64,000 nucleotides of DNA from G963667855 sp963667855 (GTDB lineage Bacteria > Planctomycetota > Phycisphaerae > UBA1845), in NCBI GenBank assembly GCA_963667855.2, contig CAXXKI010000004.1, positions 682,001 through 746,000 of the forward strand, written 5' to 3'. The translations under genes were made by a program, and so were the position numbers. The notes below the pieces were generated by a model, which was not told the origin of the DNA, ran no database searches, and worked only from the letters and a program-made list of their open reading frames with translations. Each line of letters opens with the position of its first letter. Positions within the stretch are counted from its first letter, which is position 1. Positions 9,788 to 18,348 of the stretch are shown one piece after another.

Positions 9788-11023
9788 ATGCTGATAATAC
9801 GCAACATTTCGCAGCTGTGTTCCGGTCCCAAAGGCCCGGTCCGGTTGGATAAACCAGAATTGGTTACTCGCCATTATCATGCCGCAATTGGAATTGATGA
9901 CGGCAAAATAGCCTGGGTGCGCGACTCTTACGATGAGCCGATACCACCCGGTGCAAGGGTGATCGATGCCGGTGGTCGAGCCGTAATACCGGGATTGATC
10001 GATTGCCATACGCATACGGTTTTTGCCGGTACGCGGGAAAATGAATTCGTACTGCGGGCGGAAGGGCGATCCTACTCTGAAATCGCCGAATCCGGCGGGG
10101 GGATAAAATCTACGGTAAAAGCGGTTCAACAAGCCAGCTTGGAGGAATTGGTGGCGATTGCCATGCCGCGTCTGCACCGAATGCTGGAATGGGGCGTTAC
10201 TACCGTTGAAGTTAAAAGCGGCTACGGTCTCAGTGTTGAAGACGAGCTGAAGATGCTGCGGGTAATTAAGGCTTTGAATGAAGCTCAGCCTATTGAGCTT
10301 ATCCCCACCTATCTGGCTGCACATAGTATTCCCAATGAGTTTCGCGGCGACGGCGACGGTTACCTGGATTCTGTTTTATCCGACGATGTCCTGAAAACCA
10401 TTGCTGATGAACAACTGGCCGAATTTGCTGATGTTTTCTGCGAGCGTAATGTTTTCACCGTGGAGCAATCTCGGCGGGTATTGGAAAAATGCAGGGAATT
10501 CGGTCTGGCTCCGCGGATTCACGCTGACCAGATTGCTCAGATCGGGGCGTCGAAACTCGCCGCAGAGGTGGGGGCAGTCTCTGTAGACCATCTGGAGGAG
10601 ATAGACGAAGAGAGCCTGTTGGCTATAAAGAAATCTGGCACTATCGCCGTTCTGCTTCCCGCTTGTTCGTTTTACCTGGGCGTTCCCCAGGCACCGGCTC
10701 GAGCGATCATACAGGCCGGCGTCCCCGCGGCCGTTGCTACCGATTTCAATCCCGGATCCTGTTGCATAGAATCGCTTCCGCTGACCATGAGCATCGCCTG
10801 CACGCAGATGGGTATGACTCCGGAACAGGTTCTGGTGGCATCAACCGCGAATGCGGCCGCCGTTTTGAAAAGAGCTGATAGAATCGGATCGATAGAGCCG
10901 GGTATGCAGGCTGATATCACTATTCTGGATTTACCTAATGTCGAGCAGATGTTCTATTTCGCCGGCAGGAACTGCACGCATACGGTAATCAAAGCCGGTG
11001 AAGTGGTCATGCGTAACCGTTAA
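9788..11023 (+). CDS. hutI: Imidazolonepropionase
   Basis: 411 residues of the amidohydrolase superfamily, the usual length. Opens the imidazolone ring to N-formimino-L-glutamate. Metal-site motifs are visible: 'GLIDCHTHTVFAG' (first His pair), 'EVKSGYGLS', 'RIHADQIAQIG', 'SVDHLEEID' and 'ATDFNPGSC' with the final Asp. AGAGGA lies just upstream of the ATG. Together with hutH and hutU it completes the pathway to formiminoglutamate. No hutG or hutF gene follows, so the last step must be encoded elsewhere. Confidence 0.96.
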   Translation: MLIIRNISQLCSGPKGPVRLDKPELVTRHYHAAIGIDDGKIAWVRDSYDEPIPPGARVIDAGGRAVIPGLIDCHTHTVFAGTRENEFVLRAEGRSYSEIAESGGGIKSTVKAVQQASLEELVAIAMPRLHRMLEWGVTTVEVKSGYGLSVEDELKMLRVIKALNEAQPIELIPTYLAAHSIPNEFRGDGDGYLDSVLSDDVLKTIADEQLAEFADVFCERNVFTVEQSRRVLEKCREFGLAPRIHADQIAQIGASKLAAEVGAVSVDHLEEIDEESLLAIKKSGTIAVLLPACSFYLGVPQAPARAIIQAGVPAAVATDFNPGSCCIESLPLTMSIACTQMGMTPEQVLVASTANAAAVLKRADRIGSIEPGMQADITILDLPNVEQMFYFAGRNCTHTVIKAGEVVMRNR

Positions 11024-11130
11024 ACGTCCGGTTACGTGGTGCCGCGGTAATCTCGATTATTAGCGAAGCGCAGGGGCCGCTGTGCGGACCGCACTTTTCG
11101 AATTCCTTTGTGCTGAGATCAGGCAATCAA

Positions 11131-11206
11131 GTAGGTCGAGGCATTGACCCGACGAGTACATATGCAAGCAAGGCCATATAGTAGGTCGGGTCAACAGACC
11201 CGACGG
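11131..11206. repeat. Two copies of a short palindromic GTAGGTCG...CGACGA repeat
   Basis: Copies at 11131-11154 and 11181-11206 share 'GTAGGTCGrG' and end in 'ACCCGACG'. The second can pair GTCGGGT with ACCCGAC around a short loop in the convergent hutI-cupin spacer. A diverged third copy is at 17666-17688. They look like dispersed REP-type elements, with no T-run for a terminator. Confidence 0.6.
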
Positions 11207-11239
11207 AATGCTGATCTTTATCTATTGCCTTTTCAAACA

Positions 11240-11584
11240 TTATTCCTTCGGCGCCGGAATCAGGCAGATAAACTCCAGGTTTTCCAGACCGGTATTCTGG
11301 AACTGGTGTTTTTCCCCACCGGGTACCCAGACGACGTCCCCGGCTTTGAACGTTTTATCGCCGTCTTCAGCCTTGAAAATTCCTTCGCCTTTGAGGATCA
11401 GCACTTCGTGTTCAAAATCGTGTTCGTGGTGTGGCGTGTGTCCGCCCGGTTCGACTTCAAACTGACGCATATGGAAGTTGGGTGCGTTTTCCGCCGGCCC
11501 GATCAGCATCCGCATTTTGACTTTGCTCGCACCTTCCATGGAGACTTTGGACTGCTCGTGTGATTTTATTGATTGAATTTTCAT
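11240..11584 (-). CDS. Small cupin-domain protein
   Basis: 114 residues forming one cupin barrel. Motif 1 reads 'PGGHTPHHEHDFEHEVLIL', giving metal-binding His/His/Glu-type ligands; motif 2 includes 'GDVVWVPGGEKHQFQN' with the last His. Two consecutive ATG codons (11587 and 11584) lie behind AGAGGA, and the second has the better spacing. Stand-alone cupins of this size bind a metal and may be regulators or small-molecule enzymes; no substrate can be named. Its convergent neighbour hutI may be coincidental. Confidence 0.85.
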   Translation of the reverse strand: MKIQSIKSHEQSKVSMEGASKVKMRMLIGPAENAPNFHMRQFEVEPGGHTPHHEHDFEHEVLILKGEGIFKAEDGDKTFKAGDVVWVPGGEKHQFQNTGLENLEFICLIPAPKE

Positions 11585-11718
11585 CATGATCCTCTGGATG
11601 AAATAACGTCAGGTAGCTCTGTTTTTGGTTTCATTTAATCGGCCGCGACAAAAGCCGGCGACGGCTGACGGTACCAGGTTATGTATCGTCTTCGCGACCG
11701 TGGATAATTCCCATTATT

Positions 11719-12180
11719 CTATAATTCAGAAGGCTTGATTGACCAGGGCGTACCCACCGTCTCATAATTCAGCAATTCTTCATTGGTGAAATATAGAGCG
11801 ATTTCCGTCTCGGCCGTTTCCGGTGCGTCGCTGCCGTGAACGAGATTATAGGTTTTACTCATGCCGAAATCGCCACGGATTGTTCCCGGTTCCGCCTCGT
11901 ATCCGAAGGTCTTGCCCATCAGCGTGCGGCAGATGGTAATCGCCTGCGGACCTTCCAGAACCAAAACCACGACCGGGCCGCTGGTGATGTATTCGATCAA
12001 GCCGGGGTAGAAAGGTTTGCCCTTATGAGGCGCGTAATGCCGACCGGCCAACTCCTCGCTGATCTGCATCAGCTTCATGCCTGCTATGGTCAGTCCTTTA
12101 TCCTCGAATCGCTGGATGATTCGGCCAATGAGTCTGCGGTGAATACAGTCTGGTTTCAGAATGATGAGCGTGCGTTCCAC
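11719..12180 (-). CDS. ndk: Nucleoside diphosphate kinase
   Basis: 153 residues, the family norm. Transfers the gamma-phosphate from NTPs to NDPs. The catalytic histidine H115 lies in 'NLVHGSDAPETAETEI', with the N-terminal 'ERTLIILKPDC' and 'YYAPH'-like 'HYAPHKGKPFYPGL' blocks. The start is GTG at 12180 with AAGGA upstream. It is divergent from ligA across 300 bases. Confidence 0.96.
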   Translation of the reverse strand: MERTLIILKPDCIHRRLIGRIIQRFEDKGLTIAGMKLMQISEELAGRHYAPHKGKPFYPGLIEYITSGPVVVLVLEGPQAITICRTLMGKTFGYEAEPGTIRGDFGMSKTYNLVHGSDAPETAETEIALYFTNEELLNYETVGTPWSIKPSEL

Positions 12181-12480
12181 GGTTGAATCCTTATCTTGAG
12201 GTAAATCGTGTATTTGGTGCCTGAGCAGAAGGGATATTCCTTCTGTCGAATTGCTAATCTAGGGGCCTGGCCTCCACCGGTCAACTATTCACATTGTGGA
12301 TTTTGCTTTAACGCTATTATTCAGGGTTACTTACGTGTTTTGATGATTAACTGGATGTTGCAACCCAATCTTCAGGGGCGTTACCACGGGCGATATTCCG
12401 TGATACTTACCCTTGTTCAAGGCCGCTGTTTTTGCGTAGAATCCAGATCGATAACATCGATGCAAAAGGGAGTTTCGAAG
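12181..12480. other. Divergent ndk/ligA promoter region
   Basis: 300 bases that must carry both promoters. A CACGG...CCGTG hairpin near 12387-12403 is the only structure noticed. The frame of ligA is open through this region, but the ribosome-binding site supports the start at 12481. Confidence 0.4.
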
Positions 12481-14499
12481 ATGGCAAGGTCGCCACAAGA
12501 TGAGATAAATCGGCTTCGTACCGAGATCCGCCACCATGATCGGCTATATTACGTTGAGGCGCGGCAGGAAATCAGCGATCAGCAGTACGACGCACTTCTG
12601 CAGAAACTCCGTGATCTGGAATCCGAGCACCCCGACCTGATCACCGCCGATTCGCCTACCCAGCGAGTGGGAGGCGAGCCGCTGGAGGGCTTTGAGCATG
12701 TACAGCATGCCGTTCCCATGCTTAGTGTGGATAACACTTACGACGAGGGGCAGCTTCGCGAATTCGACGACCGGGTTCGTCGCGGGCTGGGCAGTAGTGA
12801 TTATCGATACGTCGTTGACCCCAAAGTTGACGGGGTAGCGGCTTCGCTGACTTATGAAAATGGTGTTCTGACGCAGGCGGCTACCCGGGGGAACGGAACC
12901 ACCGGCGATGATGTAACTCTCAACGCTCGCACGATCAGGTCGATACCGCTCAAGCTGGACGGTACTGGTTTTCCAGATCTGCTGGATGTGCGTGGCGAGG
13001 TGTATTGGCCGCGGGATGATTTTCTCGCGTATAACGACAGGCTGGAGAAGGAGGGCAGGCAGGCTTTTGCCAATCCGCGTAACGCCACCGCCGGCACGCT
13101 TAAGCAGTTGGATCCGAAAAAGGTGGCCGACCGTGGTCTGCAGTTTGTCGCCCACGGTTTTGGCCGAGTCGAGCCGCTGGAATGCGATTCGAGTTTTGAA
13201 CTGTTTGAGCGGTTCAAGGATTGGGGTATTACGGTAAATCCCGGATCGTGCCTGGCGAAAGATGTAGATGAAGTTGTCGCCCTGGTGCATCAATGGGAGA
13301 CGCGCCGGCATGAGCTGGCTTACGAGGTTGATGGCCTGGTGATTAAGGTCGATCAGTTGGGCTACCGGGAAGAGCTCGGGGCTACCAGTAAGTATCCTCG
13401 CTGGTGCATAGCTTACAAGTATGCTGCGGAGCAGGCGGAAAGTATCCTGCTGGATGTTGAATTCCAGGTTGGGAAACTCGGCACGATAACCCCGAGGGCG
13501 ATAATGGAGCCGGTACAGTTGGCCGGCACTACCGTTCGCCACGCGTCGTTGCATAATTTCGACCAGGTTGAGCGGCTGGATGTGCGTATCGGCGATACGG
13601 TGATCGTGGAAAAAGCGGGGGAGATAATTCCCCAGGTTGTCAGCGTGGTCAAGGAGAAGCGGCCCGCCGGTATAAAACCGATCAAACGCCCGACAAAATG
13701 TCCGGTGTGCGGCCACGCGGTGGAGCAGGACCAGGGGGGCGTTTATATTCGATGTATAAATCCCCAGTGCATTGCTCAACGCAAGGAACGATTGATACAC
13801 TTCTGCAGCCGGGATCAGATGGATATCGAAGGCGCGGGGCAAGCCCTTATCGAGCAGCTTGTGGATAACGAACTGATTAAGGACTGCTCCGATCTATACC
13901 TTCTGCATGAAAAGAAAGACGAGCTTCTCGCCTTGGAACGCATGGGTAAGAAAAGTGCGGAAAACCTGCTGGCCGGTATCGAGGCGAGTAAGAAAAAACC
14001 GCTATCCAAACTGCTGGGTGCGTTGAATATCCGCCACGTGGGCAGTACGACTGGCGAACTGCTGGCCGAGCATTTCGGGGATATTGATTCACTCGCCGCC
14101 GCGAATGAAGAGGCTCTGACCGAGGTGGATGGTGTCGGACCGGAGTTGGCGGAAAGCGTAAGCAAGTTTTTTGCCTCCGACGATGGCCGGCAGCTTATCG
14201 AGCGGTTGAAACTTGCCGGGCTGAACGTCAAGCAGGCTAAAAGAAAGATCGCCGCCAATGCGCCTTTTTCCGGTAAGACCGTAGTGCTCACCGGTACGCT
14301 TGAAAAAATGGGACGAAAAGAAGCCCAGGAACTGATAAAGCAGTTAGGGGGAAAATCATCCGGTTCGGTTAGCAAAAAAACCGATCTGGTCATTGCTGGG
14401 GAAAAAGCCGGTTCAAAGCTGACCAAGGCCAACGAACTGGGGATTGAGGTTATAGACGAGAATGAGTTCCTGCTTCGTGCCGGTCAGGCCGGTGGGTAA
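12481..14499 (+). CDS. ligA: NAD-dependent DNA ligase
   Basis: 672 residues, the classic LigA length. Seals nicks in replication and repair using NAD. Lys115 in 'VDPKVDGVA' is the adenylated lysine. Domains in order are Ia, the nucleotidyltransferase core ('ATRGNGTTGDDVT', 'RNATAGTLKQLD'), the OB fold, a four-cysteine zinc finger ('CPVCGHAV...CINPQC'), helix-hairpin-helix repeats (about 455-590), and BRCT (about 593-670, 'FSGKTVVLTGTLE'). The ATG at 12481 has AAAGGGAG at the right distance and gives the standard N-terminus, although the frame is open further upstream. Confidence 0.97.
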   Translation: MARSPQDEINRLRTEIRHHDRLYYVEARQEISDQQYDALLQKLRDLESEHPDLITADSPTQRVGGEPLEGFEHVQHAVPMLSVDNTYDEGQLREFDDRVRRGLGSSDYRYVVDPKVDGVAASLTYENGVLTQAATRGNGTTGDDVTLNARTIRSIPLKLDGTGFPDLLDVRGEVYWPRDDFLAYNDRLEKEGRQAFANPRNATAGTLKQLDPKKVADRGLQFVAHGFGRVEPLECDSSFELFERFKDWGITVNPGSCLAKDVDEVVALVHQWETRRHELAYEVDGLVIKVDQLGYREELGATSKYPRWCIAYKYAAEQAESILLDVEFQVGKLGTITPRAIMEPVQLAGTTVRHASLHNFDQVERLDVRIGDTVIVEKAGEIIPQVVSVVKEKRPAGIKPIKRPTKCPVCGHAVEQDQGGVYIRCINPQCIAQRKERLIHFCSRDQMDIEGAGQALIEQLVDNELIKDCSDLYLLHEKKDELLALERMGKKSAENLLAGIEASKKKPLSKLLGALNIRHVGSTTGELLAEHFGDIDSLAAANEEALTEVDGVGPELAESVSKFFASDDGRQLIERLKLAGLNVKQAKRKIAANAPFSGKTVVLTGTLEKMGRKEAQELIKQLGGKSSGSVSKKTDLVIAGEKAGSKLTKANELGIEVIDENEFLLRAGQAGG

Positions 14500-14507
14500 G
14501 GCGAAAA

Positions 14508-14810
14508 ATGTCAGAAGTCGATTTGACGCGATGCATGTTGTGCCAGCGCCCGACCGTCAGCCAGCATCTGACCAAGCACCATCTTTGTCCCCGGTCGCGA
14601 GGGGGTCGCGAAACAGTACTTTTGTGCAAGACGTGTCATGGCCAGATCCATGTCATGTTCGACAACAAGGAGCTCGACGGCAGTTACGATACATTGGAAA
14701 AACTGCGAACAGCACCGCAGTTGCAGAGTTTTCTGGTTTGGATTCGCAGGCAGAATTCCACCAGGCAGTTTCATGGAACTACTTCACCACGCCGAAGACG
14801 GCGGAGATAA
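14508..14810 (+). CDS. Small HNH-family protein
   Basis: 100 residues with 'CMLCQRP', then 'KHHLCPRSRGG' and 'LCKTCHGQIHVMF', which is the zinc-bound HNH layout of small stand-alone HNH proteins. The C-terminal part 'LEKLRTAPQLQSFLVWIRRQN' matches the helical tail typical of that group. The ATG is 9 bases after the ligA stop, and the end touches the next gene, so it probably sits in a ligA operon. Nuclease activity is plausible but unproven. Confidence 0.8.
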   Translation: MSEVDLTRCMLCQRPTVSQHLTKHHLCPRSRGGRETVLLCKTCHGQIHVMFDNKELDGSYDTLEKLRTAPQLQSFLVWIRRQNSTRQFHGTTSPRRRRRR

Positions 14811-14813
14811 TTG

Positions 14814-15218
14814 ATGAATGACTATACAGATTTATTTGCCGCATTGAATCGCTCCAAGTTCAGGCGTCGCTTTTCGCTCGGCGAGCAGGAGCGGCAGTAC
14901 ATTCAGGAAAAGGGCATGGAGACCGTGCTCTCTCACGCTCGGGATTTCATTAACCTGCGGCTGGCTCCGGCAAAGCCGGATAACGATGGCAGGCAGACGC
15001 CGATGAAAGGACACCCGGGTTTTATCGCGCAGCATGCAACGGCTACCTGCTGTCGATCCTGCCTTTCCAAGTGGTATGGCATTGCCAAGGGGCGAAAACT
15101 TGACGAGAAGCAGATTGAGATCATCATCGACGTTATCTCCGCGTGGTTGAATCGGCAGATGGAAGCTGCGGATAGTGAATTAACCGCTGAGGCGCAGCTA
15201 TTCGACCAGGTGGCGTAG
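14814..15218 (+). CDS. DUF4186 family protein
   Basis: 134 residues with 'LNRSKFRRRFSLGEQERQYI', 'GHPGFIAQHATATCCRSCL' and 'KWYGIAKGRKLDE', matching the DUF4186 family, whose function is unknown. Conserved His and paired Cys residues suggest a metal site. It starts at ATG 14814, right after the HNH gene stop. It is probably co-transcribed with ligA and the HNH gene, and etfB follows 39 bases downstream. Confidence 0.75.
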   Translation: MNDYTDLFAALNRSKFRRRFSLGEQERQYIQEKGMETVLSHARDFINLRLAPAKPDNDGRQTPMKGHPGFIAQHATATCCRSCLSKWYGIAKGRKLDEKQIEIIIDVISAWLNRQMEAADSELTAEAQLFDQVA

Positions 15219-15257
15219 TAAACTTCCAATTGAACCGGGGCGTTTAAAAGGAATGCG

Positions 15258-16016
15258 ATGAAAATACTCGTTACGGTAAAACCGGTAGCAGATCCCAACA
15301 CGCCGGCCGACGACTGGATAGCCATCCAGCGGGGCGAAGAGGCGGCGGTTAACTACGTGGCCAACCCGTTTGATCTTATTGCCGTCGAGCAGGCTCTGCA
15401 GCTAAAAGAGTGCGGGGCGGATGATATATGTATTATCTCCATCGCTCCGGAACATCTGCTGCCGCAGGTGAGATCGGCCATCGCCATGGGAGTTAACCGG
15501 GCGATCGTGGTCGATCCGCAGGATCAGGAACTCGATTGGTATACTGCCGCCGCGGTCTTCAAGTATATTATCGATCGGGAAAATCCTGATATGCTGCTGA
15601 TGGGCAAACAGGCGACCGATGACGATGCCTCCCAGGTGGGGCCGATGCTGGCCGGTATGTTGGGTTGGCCCCAGGCTACCTTTATTTCAGATCTCGCCTT
15701 GAGTGATGATAAAGCCAGCGTAAAGGTGGGGCGGGAAGTGGACGACGGGGTAGAGATTCTGGATGTAAAACTCCCCGCGGTAATCACCTGCGATTTGCGG
15801 CTGAATGAGCCGCGTTACCCGACATTGCCCAATATCTTAAAGAGCAAGAAAGTGCCCATGGAAAAACTCCTGCTGCAGGATTTGCCCATTGATAATAAGC
15901 CAATGGTTACCGTGGAAGGTTACAGCGTACCGCCGGGAAGAAGCGGAGAAATCGTCATGGTCCACGACGCTCACGAGCTTGTCGCGATATTGAAAGACCG
16001 GAAACTGATCGGCTGA
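15258..16016 (+). CDS. etfB: Electron transfer flavoprotein, beta subunit
   Basis: 252 residues. Binds AMP and, with EtfA, carries electrons from acyl-CoA or similar dehydrogenases to a membrane quinone reductase. Family blocks include 'MKILVTVKPVADP', 'NPFDLIAVEQAL', 'MGVNRAIVV', 'LLMGKQATDDDASQVGPMLA' and 'ITCDLRLNEPRYPTLPNI'. The start ATG follows AAAAGGA. The partner etfA lies 335 bases downstream, an unusually long gap that is filled with hairpin repeats. No dehydrogenase gene is adjacent. Confidence 0.96.
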   Translation: MKILVTVKPVADPNTPADDWIAIQRGEEAAVNYVANPFDLIAVEQALQLKECGADDICIISIAPEHLLPQVRSAIAMGVNRAIVVDPQDQELDWYTAAAVFKYIIDRENPDMLLMGKQATDDDASQVGPMLAGMLGWPQATFISDLALSDDKASVKVGREVDDGVEILDVKLPAVITCDLRLNEPRYPTLPNILKSKKVPMEKLLLQDLPIDNKPMVTVEGYSVPPGRSGEIVMVHDAHELVAILKDRKLIG

Positions 16017-16082
16017 TAGGAAGTTAAAGATTCGTGTGTTTAAAAAAAGGAAAAGGACGGCGGTGTAGGAATGCCGAAATCG

Positions 16083-16290
16083 AGTCCGCTCCGCCAGAGG
16101 CGGACGGACGGCATATGGTAGCCGCCGGTGAAACCGGCGGAGAAGAAGGTTGTCGCGGAAATGAGTCCGCCGAAGGCGGCCGACAGAAGCTTTCGATAAC
16201 AGTGATGGTCTTGGATGATACGGATTTGCAGAATCATTGCGATTTGTAGAAATATAGAATTCACAGGATACTGTTCCGCCAAAGGCGGAC
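16083..16290. repeat. Array of four short GC-rich hairpins between etfB and etfA
   Basis: Four near-identical stem-loops: TCCGCC-AGA-GGCGGA (16090-16104), CCGCCGGT-GAA-ACCGGCGG (16122-16140), CCGCC-GAA-GGCGG (16167-16179) and TCCGCC-AAA-GGCGGA (16275-16289). All share a core CCGCC-3nt-GGCGG. They resemble REP/BIME elements. No T-run follows any of them, so they are not classical terminators, but they could stabilise or tune the etfB-etfA transcript. Confidence 0.75.
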
Positions 16291-16351
16291 TTATTGTGGA
16301 ATCCCGGCTTCAGCCAATGGAATTGACGAAGAATATACCGAGGATGGAAAA

Positions 16352-17305
16352 GTGGAAGTTTTAGTATTCGCGGAAATACAATCTGGAAAGCTAAAGCCGG
16401 GCAACAGAGCGGCGATCAGGCTTGCCCAGGATCTGGCCAGATCGGGCGGAAGTTTTTCCGTGGCGCTGTTTGGAAATTCCATATCCGATCAGGCGGAAGC
16501 TTTGAATATTCACGGCGCAAAGCGAGTGTTTTTAGCTGATTCCAAGCAGTTCGAGCAGTACCGGGCGGAAACCATCTGCCCGGTTATCCAGAAACTGGTT
16601 GAGGAAAATAACTTCGACACAGTTGTCGGCAGTGACGGTACGACCACTCGTGACGTTTTCCCAAGGCTGGCCGGAGCGTTGAAAGCGGGCATGTGCCGCG
16701 GAGTTACGGCGGTTCTGACCGTGGAAGGCAAGACCTGCTACCAGCGGTCGGTCTTCAGCGGGATGGCCAACCGGTTGGAGAGAATCCACACTCCGATCCA
16801 CGTCATTTCGGTTGAATCAACCACTATAGACGATCCGGCCGAGGGCGAAGCCGGCGAAATCGTACTCCTGGAAATTCCCGATACGGTTTCCGGCGACGAA
16901 GTCGAATACGTTGAACACCGCTACGCCGAATCCGACAGGCCGGAACTCACGACCGCCGAATACGTTGTGGGAGCGGGGCGAGGAATAAAATCGGCCGAGT
17001 TTTTAAAGGAGATCGAAACCCTGGCGGACAAGCTGGGGGCGGCCGTCGGTGCAACCCGGGCCGTGGTCGATACCGGCTGGATGCCCAACGAATTCCAGGT
17101 AGGGCAAACCGGAAAATACATAGCCCCGAAATTATATCTGGCCGTCGGCATAAGCGGGGCGGTCCAGCACGCGGCCGGCATCCGCGGAGCAAGAACCATA
17201 GTGGCAATTAACAAGGACCACGAAGCCCCAATCTTCCGAGTGGCCGACATAGGCCTGGTAGGCGATCTCTTCAAAATAGTCCCGCAACTCAACGGGCTTC
17301 TCTAA
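16352..17305 (+). CDS. etfA: Electron transfer flavoprotein, alpha subunit
   Basis: 317 residues, normal length. Binds FAD in the C-terminal domain, where 'VGATRAVVDTGWMPNEFQVGQTGK' (about 230-253), 'LYLAVGISGAVQHAAGI' and 'IVAINKDHEAPIF' are the diagnostic motifs. The GTG start has AGGA upstream. It works with EtfB as the soluble electron carrier. Confidence 0.96.
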   Translation: MEVLVFAEIQSGKLKPGNRAAIRLAQDLARSGGSFSVALFGNSISDQAEALNIHGAKRVFLADSKQFEQYRAETICPVIQKLVEENNFDTVVGSDGTTTRDVFPRLAGALKAGMCRGVTAVLTVEGKTCYQRSVFSGMANRLERIHTPIHVISVESTTIDDPAEGEAGEIVLLEIPDTVSGDEVEYVEHRYAESDRPELTTAEYVVGAGRGIKSAEFLKEIETLADKLGAAVGATRAVVDTGWMPNEFQVGQTGKYIAPKLYLAVGISGAVQHAAGIRGARTIVAINKDHEAPIFRVADIGLVGDLFKIVPQLNGLL

Positions 17306-17326
17306 GTATTGTTTTTTATTCGAAAT

Positions 17327-17680
17327 ATGGCCAGGCCAAAGAAAAGACAAGGTTGGAGTACGATTGAGGTTGATGGCGTCATATACTCGTGGTGCTTTAA
17401 CTGGCGGGGAAATTCTGTGCTTCAAATTGAGGCGGAAAATGTACCCGGTGCCCGGCGTCTGGTTGTTGATTGGGGCTGGAAGGATTGGAGCGAGCCGCTA
17501 CTGCCTGGTGAAACCGAAGGTAATGAACCTGCCATCGTCACGCCTAAGTTTGTGCGAGAAGCGATTCAAAATGCGATACGACTCGGATGGCAGCCGGAGG
17601 AGAAAGGTCTGCGGTTTTTTATCGAATACAAAGATAGCTCGTTCAAAATAGTTAGTCTAACCCGAAGGTCGGGGCATTGA
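17327..17680 (+). CDS. Conserved hypothetical protein
   Basis: 117 residues from the ATG at 17327. Trp-rich ('WSTIEVDG', 'YSWCFNWRG', 'VVDWGWKDWSE') with a C-terminal 'VTPKFVREAIQNAIRLGW' helix. This resembles small hypothetical proteins I have seen in several phyla, but no function is known to me. The last codons and the stop lie inside a diverged copy of the dispersed GGTCGGGGCATTGA repeat, so the C-terminus may have been altered by it. Confidence 0.6.
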   Translation: MARPKKRQGWSTIEVDGVIYSWCFNWRGNSVLQIEAENVPGARRLVVDWGWKDWSEPLLPGETEGNEPAIVTPKFVREAIQNAIRLGWQPEEKGLRFFIEYKDSSFKIVSLTRRSGH

Positions 17681-17688
17681 CTCGACGA
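17666..17688. repeat. Third copy of the AGGTCGGGGCATTGA repeat
   Basis: Matches the 11131-11154 copy at most positions (AGGTCGrGGCATTGAcyCGACGA). It supplies the final codons and stop of the preceding gene. Confidence 0.55.
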
Positions 17689-18348
17689 AATACCGTGAAG
17701 AATATTGCTCCAGAATTCACGGTGGAGCAACCTCCTCTTCCGATACACGTCGCACGGTTGAAAGCGACAATCATATCCCTGTATCTTTCACTGTTTCTAT
17801 GCACGTTCCACCAGATGTGCTGGTCGATTGCTATGGATTGAATTTTTCGTAAACAGCGGGACGTGCTTTCAGAGTAGTTTCGAGCCGCCCATATTGCCCA
17901 AATCTCCTGGATTGATATGGCCGGTTTCGTTCTATGGAATCTATTTGTCTGCCAAATTAGCAGCCAGATTAACCATAGCGTAGGCTGAGTCGGTCAACTT
18001 GGCAGCCTTTAGAAGCGGGGCAATGTTATGCATTTCCGGTTTTGAATTTCAAAATTGCCTGTCCAATAAGGATTTATGGGGAAAATACATGATTCTGGAA
18101 ACCTGGCACGAGTCTTGTAAATGGATAAGCGCCCGAAGTACGGGCACACTCGGTGCGGCCTCCAGAACAGGCCCCGGTGCTCAATTGAAAAATAACCTTT
18201 CAGGTGAAATTCCGGATCGTAGGACGGGGATACGCGGCCACTCGAAAAACGATCCGACGGAATAGGCGTGCAACTCGGTATTTATCATTTCGCACGGGCG
18301 GTGGAGAGATGGTACGCGCACGTAAAAACGAAAGGTTAACCGCGGGAT
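17681..18348. other. Intergenic region, no gene seen
   Basis: About 670 bases upstream of the AlbA_2/KAP pair. Short frames here have no recognisable protein character. A CACGGTGGAGCAACC patch near 17717 and A+T-rich stretches were noted, without an assigned function. Confidence 0.4.

Noticed and set aside
12544..13842. 432-codon open frame opposite ligA
   Set aside because: Antisense shadow of ligA, without protein-family features.
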